From: Lentilactobacillus kisonensis DSM 19906 = JCM 15041
GTDB taxonomy: Bacteria; Bacillota; Bacilli; Lactobacillales; Lactobacillaceae
Length of the DNA stretch: 64,000 bases
Assembly (NCBI RefSeq): GCF_001434135.1
Contig: NZ_AZEB01000001.1
Coordinates: 62,001 to 126,000 of the forward strand
Reading direction: 5' to 3'
Shown piece by piece: positions 1-7,559 of the stretch. The notes beneath the pieces are model-generated. The model searched no databases. It was not told where the DNA came from and worked only from the letters and a program-made list of their open reading frames with translations. The translations under genes were made by a program, and so were the position numbers. Numbering within the stretch: the first letter of the stretch is position 1; the number at the start of each line of letters is the position of its first letter.

Positions 1-123
1 TTAAAAGATGAAAATGATAAAAAGGTTAAATATAATCCCCATGGCTACGAAGTCGCAATGTTGAAAAAGCAAAAGTTTAATTCCAACATTGTTGCCGATA
101 TGAAGGCGGGCAAACCGTTTTAA
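1..123 (+). CDS. C-terminal end of an unrecognised protein (5' truncated)
   Basis: The first frame is open from the window edge to a TAA at 121-123 and gives 40 residues ending in ADMKAGKPF. The fragment is Lys/Asn-rich and hydrophilic, with no membrane segment. The beginning lies outside the window and no motif identifies the family. It is followed by about 100 bases without a gene, with a small hairpin at 180-199 (AGCAGA/TCTGCT around a T-rich loop) that could help end its transcript. Codon use is unremarkable for the neighbourhood. Confidence 0.6.
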   Translation, partial: LKDENDKKVKYNPHGYEVAMLKKQKFNSNIVADMKAGKPF

Positions 124-222
124 TTAGTGGTTCTCTTTTGATGAGAGGCTGGCCTGTGACCGCTTAGTTAGGTTGAGGTAGCAGAATGTTTTTTCTGCTT
201 ATCCGAGATTGTGAATAGCCGG

Positions 223-415
223 TTAGATCCCAAAATTTAACGGCAGCAGGCCATCATTCCTAATTATTAAGAATGATGGCCTGCCGTCGTTAAATGACAC
301 GAATCCGCTGTTTGCTGTCAATGTGATTAGTATAAGCGTAATGCTTAAAGTAGCTGCAAATGAAAAAGTCATTAATGAACTTACTACTGTGAGATTATCT
401 TGCTAATACTTTGGT
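223..415 (-). repeat. Family B repeat, copy 1: palindrome plus decayed small-peptide frame
   Basis: The copy begins with TTAGATCCCAAAATTTAAC and contains a 24-base near-perfect inverted repeat (arms 236-259 and 271-294, loop 260-270). On the minus strand an open frame (ATG at 372, stop at 223) would give a 49-residue peptide with a hydrophobic N-terminal half, ending PLNFGI. Copies at about 39909-40150 and 54999-55200 share the leading motif, the palindrome and a related peptide. The ATG lacks a good ribosome-binding site, so this is more likely a relic than a gene. The palindrome may still end transcription of the minus-strand kinase gene upstream of it. Confidence 0.6.
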
Positions 416-438
416 AATGAGCTGGTTTGGGATTCATA

Positions 439-1260
439 TTAATCTTCAAACGTCGTTGTATCCAGATTTAAACTCTCTAAAATAATTGTTGCTGTTTCTT
501 CAATTGATTTATTTGCGACGTTAATCGTTAAGCAACCGAGTTTTTTGTACAGTTGCTTGGCATACTGCAGTTCCTTCTTGATATTTTCAGTATCTGAGTA
601 AGGAGTATCTGCGTCCAATCCGTAAGATAGCATTCGTTGTCGGCGAATTTTATGGAGCTTTTCTGGGGTATTTAATAAGCCAAATACCTTTGTCGGATCA
701 ACCTCATCTAATTCATCAGGAATCTTTAGACTTGGGCCAATTGGTAAGTTGGCCACTTTTTGGTTTTGGTTAGCTAGGTATAGGGATAAAGGGGTCTTTG
801 AGGTTCTTGAAACACCTAAAAGCACAATGTCGGCTTCTAGCAAACCTTTCGCATTTTTACCATCGTCATTTTCAACGGCAAACTCAATGGCAGAGATTCG
901 CTCAAAGTAATTTTGATTCAAATCGTGAATTAACCCAGGGACATGGGCGGGCTGCTCCCCAGTTAAATTGGCGAGCATTTCCATGGGTTGTTGAATACAA
1001 TCAAAATTATAAATCTGATTTTTCCTGCAGAAGTCAGCTACCATTTGACTGAGTTGGGTACTAACTAAGGTGTGAAAGATGATTGCGTGATTGGTTCTGG
1101 CTAATTTCAAAATACCGTTCAAGATTGAATCGGTTTGGATAAATGGAAACCGGCGCATTTCTGCTTTTAAATTTGGAAATTGGGATACCGCTGTTTGGGC
1201 GATTGTTTGAGCGGTTGCACCACTTGAGTCAGATATGATAAATACGTTTTGAGTTTTCAT
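439..1260 (-). CDS. yqfL: Pyruvate, phosphate dikinase regulatory protein (bifunctional kinase/phosphorylase, DUF299)
   Basis: The 273-residue product matches the usual length and pattern of the DUF299 family. It opens with FIISDSSGATAQT and carries the nucleotide-binding segment GVSRTSKTPLS near residue 150, then PIGPSL. Family members add or remove phosphate on a target threonine of pyruvate,phosphate dikinase or PEP synthase, using ADP and phosphate. No dikinase gene is in the window, so the substrate here is unknown. The ATG at 1260 follows AGGGGAG at a normal distance. The gene is divergent from rpsU. In Bacillus the homologue sits by dnaG-sigA, so its place here is different. Confidence 0.9.
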   Translation of the reverse strand: MKTQNVFIISDSSGATAQTIAQTAVSQFPNLKAEMRRFPFIQTDSILNGILKLARTNHAIIFHTLVSTQLSQMVADFCRKNQIYNFDCIQQPMEMLANLTGEQPAHVPGLIHDLNQNYFERISAIEFAVENDDGKNAKGLLEADIVLLGVSRTSKTPLSLYLANQNQKVANLPIGPSLKIPDELDEVDPTKVFGLLNTPEKLHKIRRQRMLSYGLDADTPYSDTENIKKELQYAKQLYKKLGCLTINVANKSIEETATIILESLNLDTTTFED

Positions 1261-1331
1261 AGTAAATTAGCTCCCCTAAAAAGATTTCTTAAATAAATAA
1301 TAACATGTGACAGCGTTTTTATTTTAAATCA

Positions 1332-1360
1332 TTGACGGCAATGAGAATGATATGTATAAT
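1332..1360 (+). promoter_or_regulatory. Sigma-A promoter of rpsU
   Basis: TTGACG at 1332-1337 and TATAAT at 1355-1360 are separated by 17 bases. They lie about 80 bases before the rpsU start, in the gap between rpsU and the divergent yqfL. Confidence 0.75.
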
Positions 1361-1438
1361 TTATTTCGAACCGTTTTAGGATGCACTTGGAGTGCTTTTT
1401 AAACAGTTACATTCAAGCTCGGAGGGAGGGAATTTCAC

Positions 1439-1630
1439 ATGGCAAAGACAGTCGTTCGCAAAAACGAGTCTCTTGATGATGCTCTTCGACGCTTCAAACG
1501 TACAGTTTCAAAAAGCGGTACATTACAGGAATATCGTAAACGTGAGTTTTATGAAAAACCAAGTGTAAAGCGTAAATTAAAGTCAGAAGCAGCACGTAAG
1601 CGTAATAACAAGAAGAAGCGTCGTTTCTAA
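1439..1630 (+). CDS. rpsU: 30S ribosomal protein S21
   Basis: The 63-residue, very basic protein begins [20 protein letters not shown] and ends in an Arg/Lys-rich tail, both typical of bacterial S21. S21 binds the 30S platform near the anti-Shine-Dalgarno end of 16S rRNA and aids initiation. The start follows a strong GGAGGGAG. The gene has its own promoter and terminator, so it is probably made mainly as a monocistronic message, with yqeY downstream as in many Bacillota. Confidence 0.97.
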   Translation: MAKTVVRKNESLDDALRRFKRTVSKSGTLQEYRKREFYEKPSVKRKLKSEAARKRNNKKKRRF

Positions 1631-1642
1631 GACATGCTTGAG

Positions 1643-1680
1643 AGGTCGGAGCCTAATTTTATTAGTCTCTGATCTTTTTT
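1643..1680 (+). terminator. Intrinsic terminator after rpsU
   Basis: An imperfect stem (1643-1657 with 1661-1675) closes on a TTT loop and is followed by a run of T to 1680. Confidence 0.7.
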
Positions 1681-1685
1681 AATGG

Positions 1686-1691
1686 TAAAAT
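1686..1691 (+). promoter_or_regulatory. Possible extended -10 for yqeY
   Basis: TGGTAAAAT (TAAAAT at 1686-1691) lies just after the rpsU terminator and about 30 bases before yqeY. No clear -35 box is present. Confidence 0.35.
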
Positions 1692-1721
1692 TTACTTATA
1701 AATTGAAAAGAGGATACTTTA

Positions 1722-2171
1722 ATGAGTGTTTATGATCAATTAAATTCAGATTTAAAAACGGCAATGAAGGCCCATGACAAGCTGCGATTGGGTGTTATTC
1801 GGGGCATTAAGGCCCAAATAATGAATGCTGAAGTTGAAAGTGCCGATCATAAGTTAACCGATGATCAGGTTAATACAATCGTCATGAAAGAAATTAAGCA
1901 GCAAAAGGAATCCTTAGAAGAATTTCAAAAGGCTAATCGTGAAGACTTAGTGACCGATCAACAGGCTAAGTTGAAGATTGCTGAAGAATACGCCCCTAAG
2001 CAACTATCCGCTGATGAGGTTAAGGCGATTGTTGAGCAAACAATTGAACAAGTTGGGGCTGAGTCGATGGCTGATTTTGGTAAGGTGATGGGTGCCGTAA
2101 TGCCTAAAGTTAAAGGTAAGGCGGATGGTAGCCTCATCAATCAACTAGTTAAAAAGCACTTGCAAGGCTAA
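1722..2171 (+). CDS. yqeY: GatB/YqeY domain protein
   Basis: The 149-residue product matches the stand-alone YqeY family. It is a helical, Glu/Lys/Gln-rich protein related to the C-terminal tail domain of the GatB subunit of the Asp-tRNA(Asn)/Glu-tRNA(Gln) amidotransferase. The ending, with GKADGSLINQLVKKHL, is characteristic. Its precise role is not established; tRNA-related binding is assumed from the GatB relationship. It sits between rpsU and phoH, the usual Bacillota order. The start follows AAAAGAGGA. Confidence 0.92.
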   Translation: MSVYDQLNSDLKTAMKAHDKLRLGVIRGIKAQIMNAEVESADHKLTDDQVNTIVMKEIKQQKESLEEFQKANREDLVTDQQAKLKIAEEYAPKQLSADEVKAIVEQTIEQVGAESMADFGKVMGAVMPKVKGKADGSLINQLVKKHLQG

Positions 2172-2254
2172 TTTATAATTGACAATGCTTTGGAAAGGGC
2201 TGTTTTTATGCTAGTATCACACTAATAATACTAAATAAAAAGGAGTTCGTGTAT

Positions 2255-3220
2255 TTGGCTGATACTGAACAAATTACAAAGGAATTTATCGTATCTGATC
2301 CAAACGAATTATTACAAATCGTTGGCACCCAGGATGAGTTTGTGACCATCCTTGAAGAGGGAATGAGTGTCTCAATTAACGTCTTTGGTAACTCGATGCG
2401 AATCACAGGCCAAGAAGATACGGTCAAAACAACGACTCATATTCTTGAAAACATTCTTTCCCTGATTCAGAAGGGAATTAATATTAATAGCAGTGATTTC
2501 ATTAGTGCGATGAATATGGCTAAGAATGGGACGTTGGAATATTTCCAAGATCTTTATAATCAAGTCTTGATTAAAGATGCTAAGGGAAAGGCCGTGAGAG
2601 TTAAAACGTTTGGTCAGCGGCAGTATGTACAAGCCATTCGACACCATGACGTGGCGTTTGGAATTGGCCCTGCTGGAACTGGGAAGACATACTTAGCGGT
2701 TGTCATGGCGCTTGCTGCGTTAAAGCAGGGAACGGTTGATAAGATTGTTCTCACTCGACCGGCTGTTGAGGCTGGAGAAAGTCTTGGCTTTCTTCCGGGA
2801 GATTTGAAGGAAAAGGTTGACCCCTATTTACGGCCAATCTATGATGCACTTCATTCAATATTAGGGGCTGAGCACACAGAACGGCTGATGGATCGCGGTG
2901 TGATTGAAATTGCACCGTTAGCTTATATGCGTGGTCGAACCTTGGATAATGCATTTGTTATTTTGGATGAAGCCCAGAATACAACTAACATGCAAATGAA
3001 GATGTTTCTAACGCGGTTAGGATTTGGTTCAAAGATGATCGTTAATGGCGATATTTCGCAAATCGATTTACCCAAGCGAACGGCTAGCGGGCTAGTTGCC
3101 GCTCAGAAGATCTTAAAAAATATTGATCAAATTGAATTTGTAACCTTTACTGCGGAAGATGTTGTTCGACATCCAGTGGTTGCAAAGATCATTACCGCTT
3201 ATGAAGACAGCGGTCATTAA
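2255..3220 (+). CDS. phoH: PhoH-family ATPase
   Basis: This is a cytoplasmic P-loop ATPase of the PhoH family, probably acting on RNA. Residues 1-110 form an N-terminal domain. The Walker A motif GPAGTGKT is near residue 137 and Walker B VILDEAQN near residue 236. A GTG at 2249 is possible, but it lies only three bases after the AAAGGAG at 2239-2245. The TTG at 2255 (MADTEQIT) has normal spacing and is preferred, giving 321 residues. The gene heads the phoH-ybeY-dgkA-era cluster, which links it to rRNA maturation by association. Confidence 0.93.
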   Translation: MADTEQITKEFIVSDPNELLQIVGTQDEFVTILEEGMSVSINVFGNSMRITGQEDTVKTTTHILENILSLIQKGININSSDFISAMNMAKNGTLEYFQDLYNQVLIKDAKGKAVRVKTFGQRQYVQAIRHHDVAFGIGPAGTGKTYLAVVMALAALKQGTVDKIVLTRPAVEAGESLGFLPGDLKEKVDPYLRPIYDALHSILGAEHTERLMDRGVIEIAPLAYMRGRTLDNAFVILDEAQNTTNMQMKMFLTRLGFGSKMIVNGDISQIDLPKRTASGLVAAQKILKNIDQIEFVTFTAEDVVRHPVVAKIITAYEDSGH

Positions 3221-3240
3221 ATTAATTGAGGAAGATTTGA

Positions 3241-3723
3241 ATGGATTTAGAGATATACGATAAAACACAAGACGGTGTTAGTGAATCCGACCGCAAGCTG
3301 ATTCACGATGTTTTGGATTTTGCCGGCAACTACATTCACTTGGCTGACAATACGGAAATGTCGGTGACCCTCGTCAATAACGATGAAATTCATCAAATTA
3401 ATAAAAAATACCGGGGAGTTGACCGGGCAACGGATGTCATTAGTTTTGCGATTGAAGATTCTGCCGACGACGACTTTCCAATTATTATGGACGAATCACT
3501 TAAAGAAAGTATTCCTGAAAATATTGGTGATATTTTTGTATCCGTTGATAAGGTGGTTGAACAAGCTGACTATTTGGGCCATTCTTTCCAGAGAGAACTT
3601 GGCTTCCTAGTTGTTCATGGATTCTTACACCTTAATGGCTATGATCATATGAAAAAAGCTGACGCTGATGTGATGTTCCCACTGCAAAAAGAGATTTTAA
3701 ATAAATATGGCCTTAAAAGATAA
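3241..3723 (+). CDS. ybeY: Endoribonuclease YbeY (rRNA maturation factor)
   Basis: YbeY is a zinc-dependent endoribonuclease involved in 16S rRNA 3' end maturation and 70S quality control. The metal site HGFLHLNGYDH is intact near residue 125, and the product is of normal length (160 residues). The start at 3241 follows GAGGAAG, 20 bases after the phoH stop. The 3' end overlaps dgkA by 17 bases, which indicates translational coupling within the operon. Confidence 0.96.
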   Translation: MDLEIYDKTQDGVSESDRKLIHDVLDFAGNYIHLADNTEMSVTLVNNDEIHQINKKYRGVDRATDVISFAIEDSADDDFPIIMDESLKESIPENIGDIFVSVDKVVEQADYLGHSFQRELGFLVVHGFLHLNGYDHMKKADADVMFPLQKEILNKYGLKR

Positions 3724-4108
3724 AGACAGTAGACAATTAGATAAAAATAAGACCTTTTTCCAGTCGCTTGGACATGCTCTTGATGGCATTAAACGGTTAG
3801 TTTTTGAGGAGCGTAATTTTCGGTTTGACTTAATTATTGCATTTCTAGCGGTATGTTTAGGAATTGCCTGTCAAATCAAGATTAATGAGTGGCTCTGGTT
3901 ATTTGCTGCGTTCTTTTCAGTCATTGGTTCCGAAGTTTTAAATTCAATTATTGAGAACGTCGTTGATTTAATTGTTGGGCATCATTTTGATTTATTAGCG
4001 AAGCGGGCTAAGGATATTGCGGCTGGCGGCGTATTGATGTCAGCTCTTTTTGCGGTCATTATTGGTTCGCTGATATTTATTCCACGGTTTATTGAATTAC
4101 TAAATTAA
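3707..4108 (+). CDS. dgkA: Diacylglycerol/undecaprenol kinase family membrane protein
   Basis: This 133-residue integral membrane protein has a basic N-terminus and three hydrophobic segments (about residues 40-58, 60-78 and 105-128). The family signature EVLNSIIENVVDL lies around residue 75, with the conserved AKDIAAGGVL after it. In Gram-positive bacteria these enzymes phosphorylate undecaprenol, feeding the lipid carrier for cell-wall synthesis. The ATG lies inside the end of ybeY, so it is probably translated by coupling. era follows at once. Confidence 0.92.
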   Translation: MALKDKDSRQLDKNKTFFQSLGHALDGIKRLVFEERNFRFDLIIAFLAVCLGIACQIKINEWLWLFAAFFSVIGSEVLNSIIENVVDLIVGHHFDLLAKRAKDIAAGGVLMSALFAVIIGSLIFIPRFIELLN

Positions 4109-4120
4109 GTGAGGTATAAA

Positions 4121-5017
4121 ATGGATAATCCAAATTACCATTCAGGGTTTGTCGCAATTGTTGGGCGGCCTAACGTTGGCAAGTCAACATTTTTGAACAG
4201 AGTCGTTGGTCAGAAGATTGCAATTATGAGTGACAAGGCTCAAACAACCAGAAATAAAATTCAGGGTGTTTACACAACAAAGGAAGCTCAAATTGTTTTT
4301 ATTGACACTCCTGGAATTCATAAGCCTAAGGATAAATTAGGTGATTTTATGATGGAATCGGCTCTTTCAGCGCTTAAAGAAGTAGATGCAGTCCTTTTTA
4401 TGGTCAACGCGACTGAGCGCCGCGGTGCTGGTGATAATTTCATCATTGATCAGCTAAAAAAGGTTGATCAGCCCATTTATCTATTGATTAATAAGATTGA
4501 TGAAATCTCTCCAGATGACATCATGGCAATTATTGACCAATATAAGAGTGCGTTGAAATTTAAGGATGTCTACCCAATTTCTGCATTGCAAGGAAATAAC
4601 GTCCCAGAACTCATTGAGGCACTGGTTAAGGAGTTGCCTGAGGGTCCTCAGTATTATCCAGAGGATCAGGTTACTGATCATCCAGAGCGATTTGTAATTT
4701 CTGAGTTAATTCGAGAAAAAGTAATGCAACTGACTCGTCAAGAAATTCCAACCTCAACGGCGGTTTATATTGAAAAAATTAAGAATGACGATGGGTTGCT
4801 GAGAATTCAAGCAACGATTATCGTTGAACGAGATGGTCAAAAGGGGATCGTCATTGGTAAAGGTGGTTTGATGCTCAAAAAGATCGGTACCCTCGCCAGA
4901 AAGGATATTGAAAATATGATGGGTAACAAAGTATTTTTGGAACTCTGGGTCAAGGTGCAACCCCGCTGGCGAGATAAGCAGAGTTTGTTGGATTCGTATG
5001 GGTATCGGAAAGACTAG
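4121..5017 (+). CDS. era: GTPase Era
   Basis: Era is a GTPase that binds the 3' end of 16S rRNA and acts in 30S assembly. The GTPase domain has GRPNVGKST near residue 15, DTPG near residue 65 and NKID near residue 124. A C-terminal KH domain carries [13 protein letters not shown] near residue 245. The ATG at 4121 follows GTGAGG with a six-base gap. A GTG at 4109 would overlap that site and is not preferred. The product is 298 residues, normal for Era. recO follows only after a repeat-bearing gap. Confidence 0.97.
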   Translation: MDNPNYHSGFVAIVGRPNVGKSTFLNRVVGQKIAIMSDKAQTTRNKIQGVYTTKEAQIVFIDTPGIHKPKDKLGDFMMESALSALKEVDAVLFMVNATERRGAGDNFIIDQLKKVDQPIYLLINKIDEISPDDIMAIIDQYKSALKFKDVYPISALQGNNVPELIEALVKELPEGPQYYPEDQVTDHPERFVISELIREKVMQLTRQEIPTSTAVYIEKIKNDDGLLRIQATIIVERDGQKGIVIGKGGLMLKKIGTLARKDIENMMGNKVFLELWVKVQPRWRDKQSLLDSYGYRKD

Positions 5018-5143
5018 ATAGTGAGCGTAGCAAAGCGGTTAGAAGCTGGAGCCTAAGCCGTCTCGACCGGAAATCCCGGTTTTGGATTTTTGGTCGAGAC
5101 GGCTTAGGTGCAAGCTTCTGCTTTGCGGAGCGTTCCTAATCTA
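5018..5143 (-). repeat. Family A palindromic repeat unit (inverted orientation)
   Basis: Read on the minus strand this matches the units at 6477-6620 and 30851-31346. It has TTAGGA at the start, CAAAGCAGAAG, a variable arm, an apical AAAATCC/GGGATTT hairpin, the matching variable arm, CTTCTAACCGCTTTG and CGCTCACT. The middle arms form a perfect 17-base pair (CCTAAGCCGTCTCGACC with its complement). That sequence differs from every other copy, although the outer and apical parts are shared. It begins one base after the era stop and could also end era transcription, though it lacks a T-run. Confidence 0.85.
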
Positions 5144-5414
5144 TGTGGCAATAAAGATTTAGTTAAGGTAACTTAGGTGTAGATTCCTGCTTGGTGTGTT
5201 CCATGCTCTAAGTTGCCAAAAATCATAGAAATCCTTGGTCCTTGGACTCCTCCACGACTTCTGTATGAAAGTCTCTGGTTTATGGGGCGGTCATAACAAT
5301 GACCTTTATCAGATGAACAACGTGGTTTGAAATGACTCATCAAGTTTTTTTGATTTTCAATAATAGATTTTGGTTGGCCACTACCAATTTGACATTTTGA
5401 CGAGGTGATAAATT
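5144..5414. other. Unassigned gap between the repeat and recO
   Basis: About 270 bases have no recognised gene. The minus strand is open from 5421 to 5173 (82 codons), but it would start inside the recO ribosome-binding region, has no good Shine-Dalgarno site and shows no known motif. The plus strand has a short direct repeat (CCTTGG twice at 5238-5251). The last 20 bases hold the recO ribosome-binding site. I see no convincing promoter or tRNA. Confidence 0.4.
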
Positions 5415-6176
5415 TTGGCAAAGGGTCAAATCACAGAATTTAATGGAATTTTGCTTTATACCAAGCCGTACCGTGAACATGACCTTTTGGTAAAGTTTTT
5501 GACCAGGGAATTTGGTAAGAAAATGTTCTTAGTCCGCGGTGCCAAGCGGCCTCGGTTTAAAATGCGAGCCGCAATTCTGCCATTCACGTACGGTTTGTAC
5601 GGTGGTGACATCAAAGCGGACGGCCTTTCGTATATTAACGATGGCAAACACGTTGATCATTTTAACGAAATTGCTGATGACATTACTAAGAATGCTTATG
5701 CAACCTATACCATGTCACTAATTGATTTGGCCTTCCATGATAGTGACCCTATTGTGGACTGGTATGACAAGCTGTTGATTGGCTTAAAGCTGATTAACGA
5801 AGGCTTTGATGCTGAAATTATTACCAACATTTTTGAGGTTCAATTACTTCAGGCGTTTGGTGTTGCCCCCAACTGGGTAGACTGTGTTGTTTGCCATCGG
5901 CGTGATTTGCCGTTTGATTATTCTGAAGCATATGGTGGGTTGTTATGCCGGAATCATTGGAATAAGGACCCCTACCGAATGCATTTGGACGCGCGAACGA
6001 TCTACTACTTAAGATTGTTTTCCGTGGTTGATTTGTCGAAATTAACCCACATTTCGGTTAACGACCGTACTAAAAAGTCGCTCCGGCAAGTTTTAGATCA
6101 AATTTATCAACGAAGTGTGGGTGTCATTCCTAAGAGTAAGCGATTCATCGATCAACTTGGCAAATTTAAAATTTGA
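5415..6176 (+). CDS. recO: DNA repair protein RecO
   Basis: RecO helps load RecA onto SSB-coated single-stranded DNA in the RecFOR pathway. The product has an N-terminal OB fold (residues 1-80), a helical middle, and a cysteine cluster with CVVCHRRD near residue 156 and a further Cys in LLCRNHW. It uses a TTG start (MAKGQITEFN) five bases after GAGGTGAT. The length of 253 residues is normal. The era-recO-glyQ order is standard, but here repeat units lie on both sides of the gene. Confidence 0.95.
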   Translation: MAKGQITEFNGILLYTKPYREHDLLVKFLTREFGKKMFLVRGAKRPRFKMRAAILPFTYGLYGGDIKADGLSYINDGKHVDHFNEIADDITKNAYATYTMSLIDLAFHDSDPIVDWYDKLLIGLKLINEGFDAEIITNIFEVQLLQAFGVAPNWVDCVVCHRRDLPFDYSEAYGGLLCRNHWNKDPYRMHLDARTIYYLRLFSVVDLSKLTHISVNDRTKKSLRQVLDQIYQRSVGVIPKSKRFIDQLGKFKI

Positions 6177-6188
6177 TTACAAGCTGCG

Positions 6189-6217
6189 TTGACATTTATT
6201 TTAATGTCAACTATGAT
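6189..6217 (+). promoter_or_regulatory. Promoter of the glyQS operon
   Basis: TTGACA at 6189-6194 and TATGAT at 6212-6217 have a 17-base spacer and lie directly upstream of the T-box leader. Confidence 0.75.
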
Positions 6218-6230
6218 TATTTATTGAAAT

Positions 6231-6448
6231 GAATAATTCAGTGATGAGAAAAGAAATTGATTAATGGCTTTATACAACGAAACCAGGTAAGTGAGAGCTG
6301 GTTTAGGGTAATTATTCAAATGGCGCTTTTTGAGCTGAACAATTGAGTGCTGGTATCAACATACCAGAAGTAGGGTGGAACCGCGATTTAGTCGTCCCTA
6401 TGCTTAAGTGGCTAGTTATAGCCTTTTAAGCATAGGGGCTTTTTTGTG
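6231..6448 (+). promoter_or_regulatory. Glycine T-box riboswitch of glyQS
   Basis: The leader has the conserved T-box sequence AGGGTGGAACCGCG at 6372-6385, preceded by a stem (TGGTAT/ATACCA). It is followed by a terminator stem (6396-6406 with 6427-6437) and a T-run at 6440-6445. Basal Stem I pairs about 6232-6240 with 6334-6343. The likely specifier is GGC at 6322-6324, beside the kink-turn-like GATGAG/TGAG, which fits glycine. Uncharged tRNA-Gly would stabilise the antiterminator and turn on glyQS. The specifier position is inferred by eye. Confidence 0.92.
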
Positions 6449-6476
6449 ATTGTTGATCACTTTATTCATTTTGATT

Positions 6477-6620
6477 AGGACAGCTGCGTCAGGCAGAAAC
6501 CTGCGGATAAGCAGAAGCTTCCACATAAGCACCCCTAACAAAAATCCCCAAAAACCAGGGATTTCTGTTAGGGGAGACTTATGTTCCAGTTTCTAACCGC
6601 TTTGCTCCACTCACTTTATT
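6477..6620 (+). repeat. Family A palindromic repeat unit (long, mosaic form)
   Basis: The unit starts AGGACAGCTGCG and ends CTCACTTTATT, immediately before the AGGAGG of glyQ. The middle arms are CCCCTAAC/GTTAGGGG and the apical hairpin is AAATCCC/GGGATTT. It is about 20 bases longer than the tandem units because the left side holds a partial duplication (GCAGAAACC...GCAGAAGCTTCC). Its outer left arm CAGGC does not pair with the right arm GCTTTG. This looks like a recombinant of two units placed between the T-box terminator and the gene. Confidence 0.85.
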
Positions 6621-6632
6621 AGGAGGAATATA

Positions 6633-7559
6633 ATGACTGAAAAATTATCAGTTCAAGAAATTATTTTGCGACTGCAGAAGTATTGGGCAGCTCAGGGTTG
6701 TATGCTGATGCAAGCGTATGACACTGAAAAGGGTGCGGGGACCATGAGTCCCTATACCTTTTTGAGGGCAATTGGTCCTGAGCCTTGGAATGCGGCATAC
6801 GTTGAACCATCAAGGCGACCAGCTGATGGCCGTTACGGTGAGAACCCTAACCGGTTGTACCAACATCATCAGTTCCAGGTAATTATGAAACCATCTCCCG
6901 AAAATATTCAGGAATTGTATTTAAATAGTTTGAAGGAATTGGGAATCAATCCTTTAGAACATGATATTCGGTTCGTCGAGGATAACTGGGAAAACCCTTC
7001 GATGGGGTGTGCCGGTGTTGGTTGGGAAGTTTGGCTGGACGGAATGGAAATTACGCAGTTTACTTACTTCCAAATCGTCGGCGGTTTAGAAATGGATCCA
7101 GTTGCTTCCGAAATTACTTACGGATTGGAACGGTTGTCTTCTTATATCCAAAACGTGAATTCTGTATTTGATTTAGAGTGGTCAGATGACGTATTATACG
7201 GAGATATTTTCAAAGAACCTGAATATGAACATTCAAAGTATAGTTTTGAAGTCAGCGATCAGGAAATGTTATTAAAGCATTTTAACGAGTATGAACATGA
7301 AGCCCAGCGCTTACTTAAGCAAAACTTAGTTCATCCCGCTTATGATTATATTTTAAAGTGCAGTCATACTTTTAACCTCCTTGACGCTCGTGGTGCCGTT
7401 TCAGTTACTGAACGAGCCGGTTATCTATCTAGAATTCGGAACTTAGCCCGTTGGGTTGCTAAAGAGTTTGTGGCCGCTCGAAAACGCCGAGGCTTCCCAC
7501 TAATCAAAGATGAAAAGAAACGGCAAGAATTGCTTAAAGATGAAACGGAGGAAAAATAA
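6633..7559 (+). CDS. glyQ: Glycyl-tRNA synthetase alpha subunit
   Basis: This is the catalytic alpha subunit of the bacterial alpha2-beta2 glycyl-tRNA synthetase, which charges tRNA-Gly. It begins with the typical [19 protein letters not shown] and retains [19 protein letters not shown] and [17 protein letters not shown]. It has 308 residues; the charged tail after about residue 290 is slightly extended. The start follows AGGAGG at 6621. Its stop overlaps the glyS start (TAATG), so the subunits are translationally coupled. Expression depends on the T-box upstream. Confidence 0.98.
   Translation: MTEKLSVQEIILRLQKYWAAQGCMLMQAYDTEKGAGTMSPYTFLRAIGPEPWNAAYVEPSRRPADGRYGENPNRLYQHHQFQVIMKPSPENIQELYLNSLKELGINPLEHDIRFVEDNWENPSMGCAGVGWEVWLDGMEITQFTYFQIVGGLEMDPVASEITYGLERLSSYIQNVNSVFDLEWSDDVLYGDIFKEPEYEHSKYSFEVSDQEMLLKHFNEYEHEAQRLLKQNLVHPAYDYILKCSHTFNLLDARGAVSVTERAGYLSRIRNLARWVAKEFVAARKRRGFPLIKDEKKRQELLKDETEEK

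Noticed and set aside
2372-2647. Minus-strand frame of 91 codons inside phoH
   Set aside because: It lies fully inside a well-supported gene, has no ribosome-binding site and no family features.
5173-5421. 82-codon minus-strand frame before recO
   Set aside because: It would start inside the recO initiation region, has no good ribosome-binding site and no recognisable motif. Kept only as an unexplained stretch.
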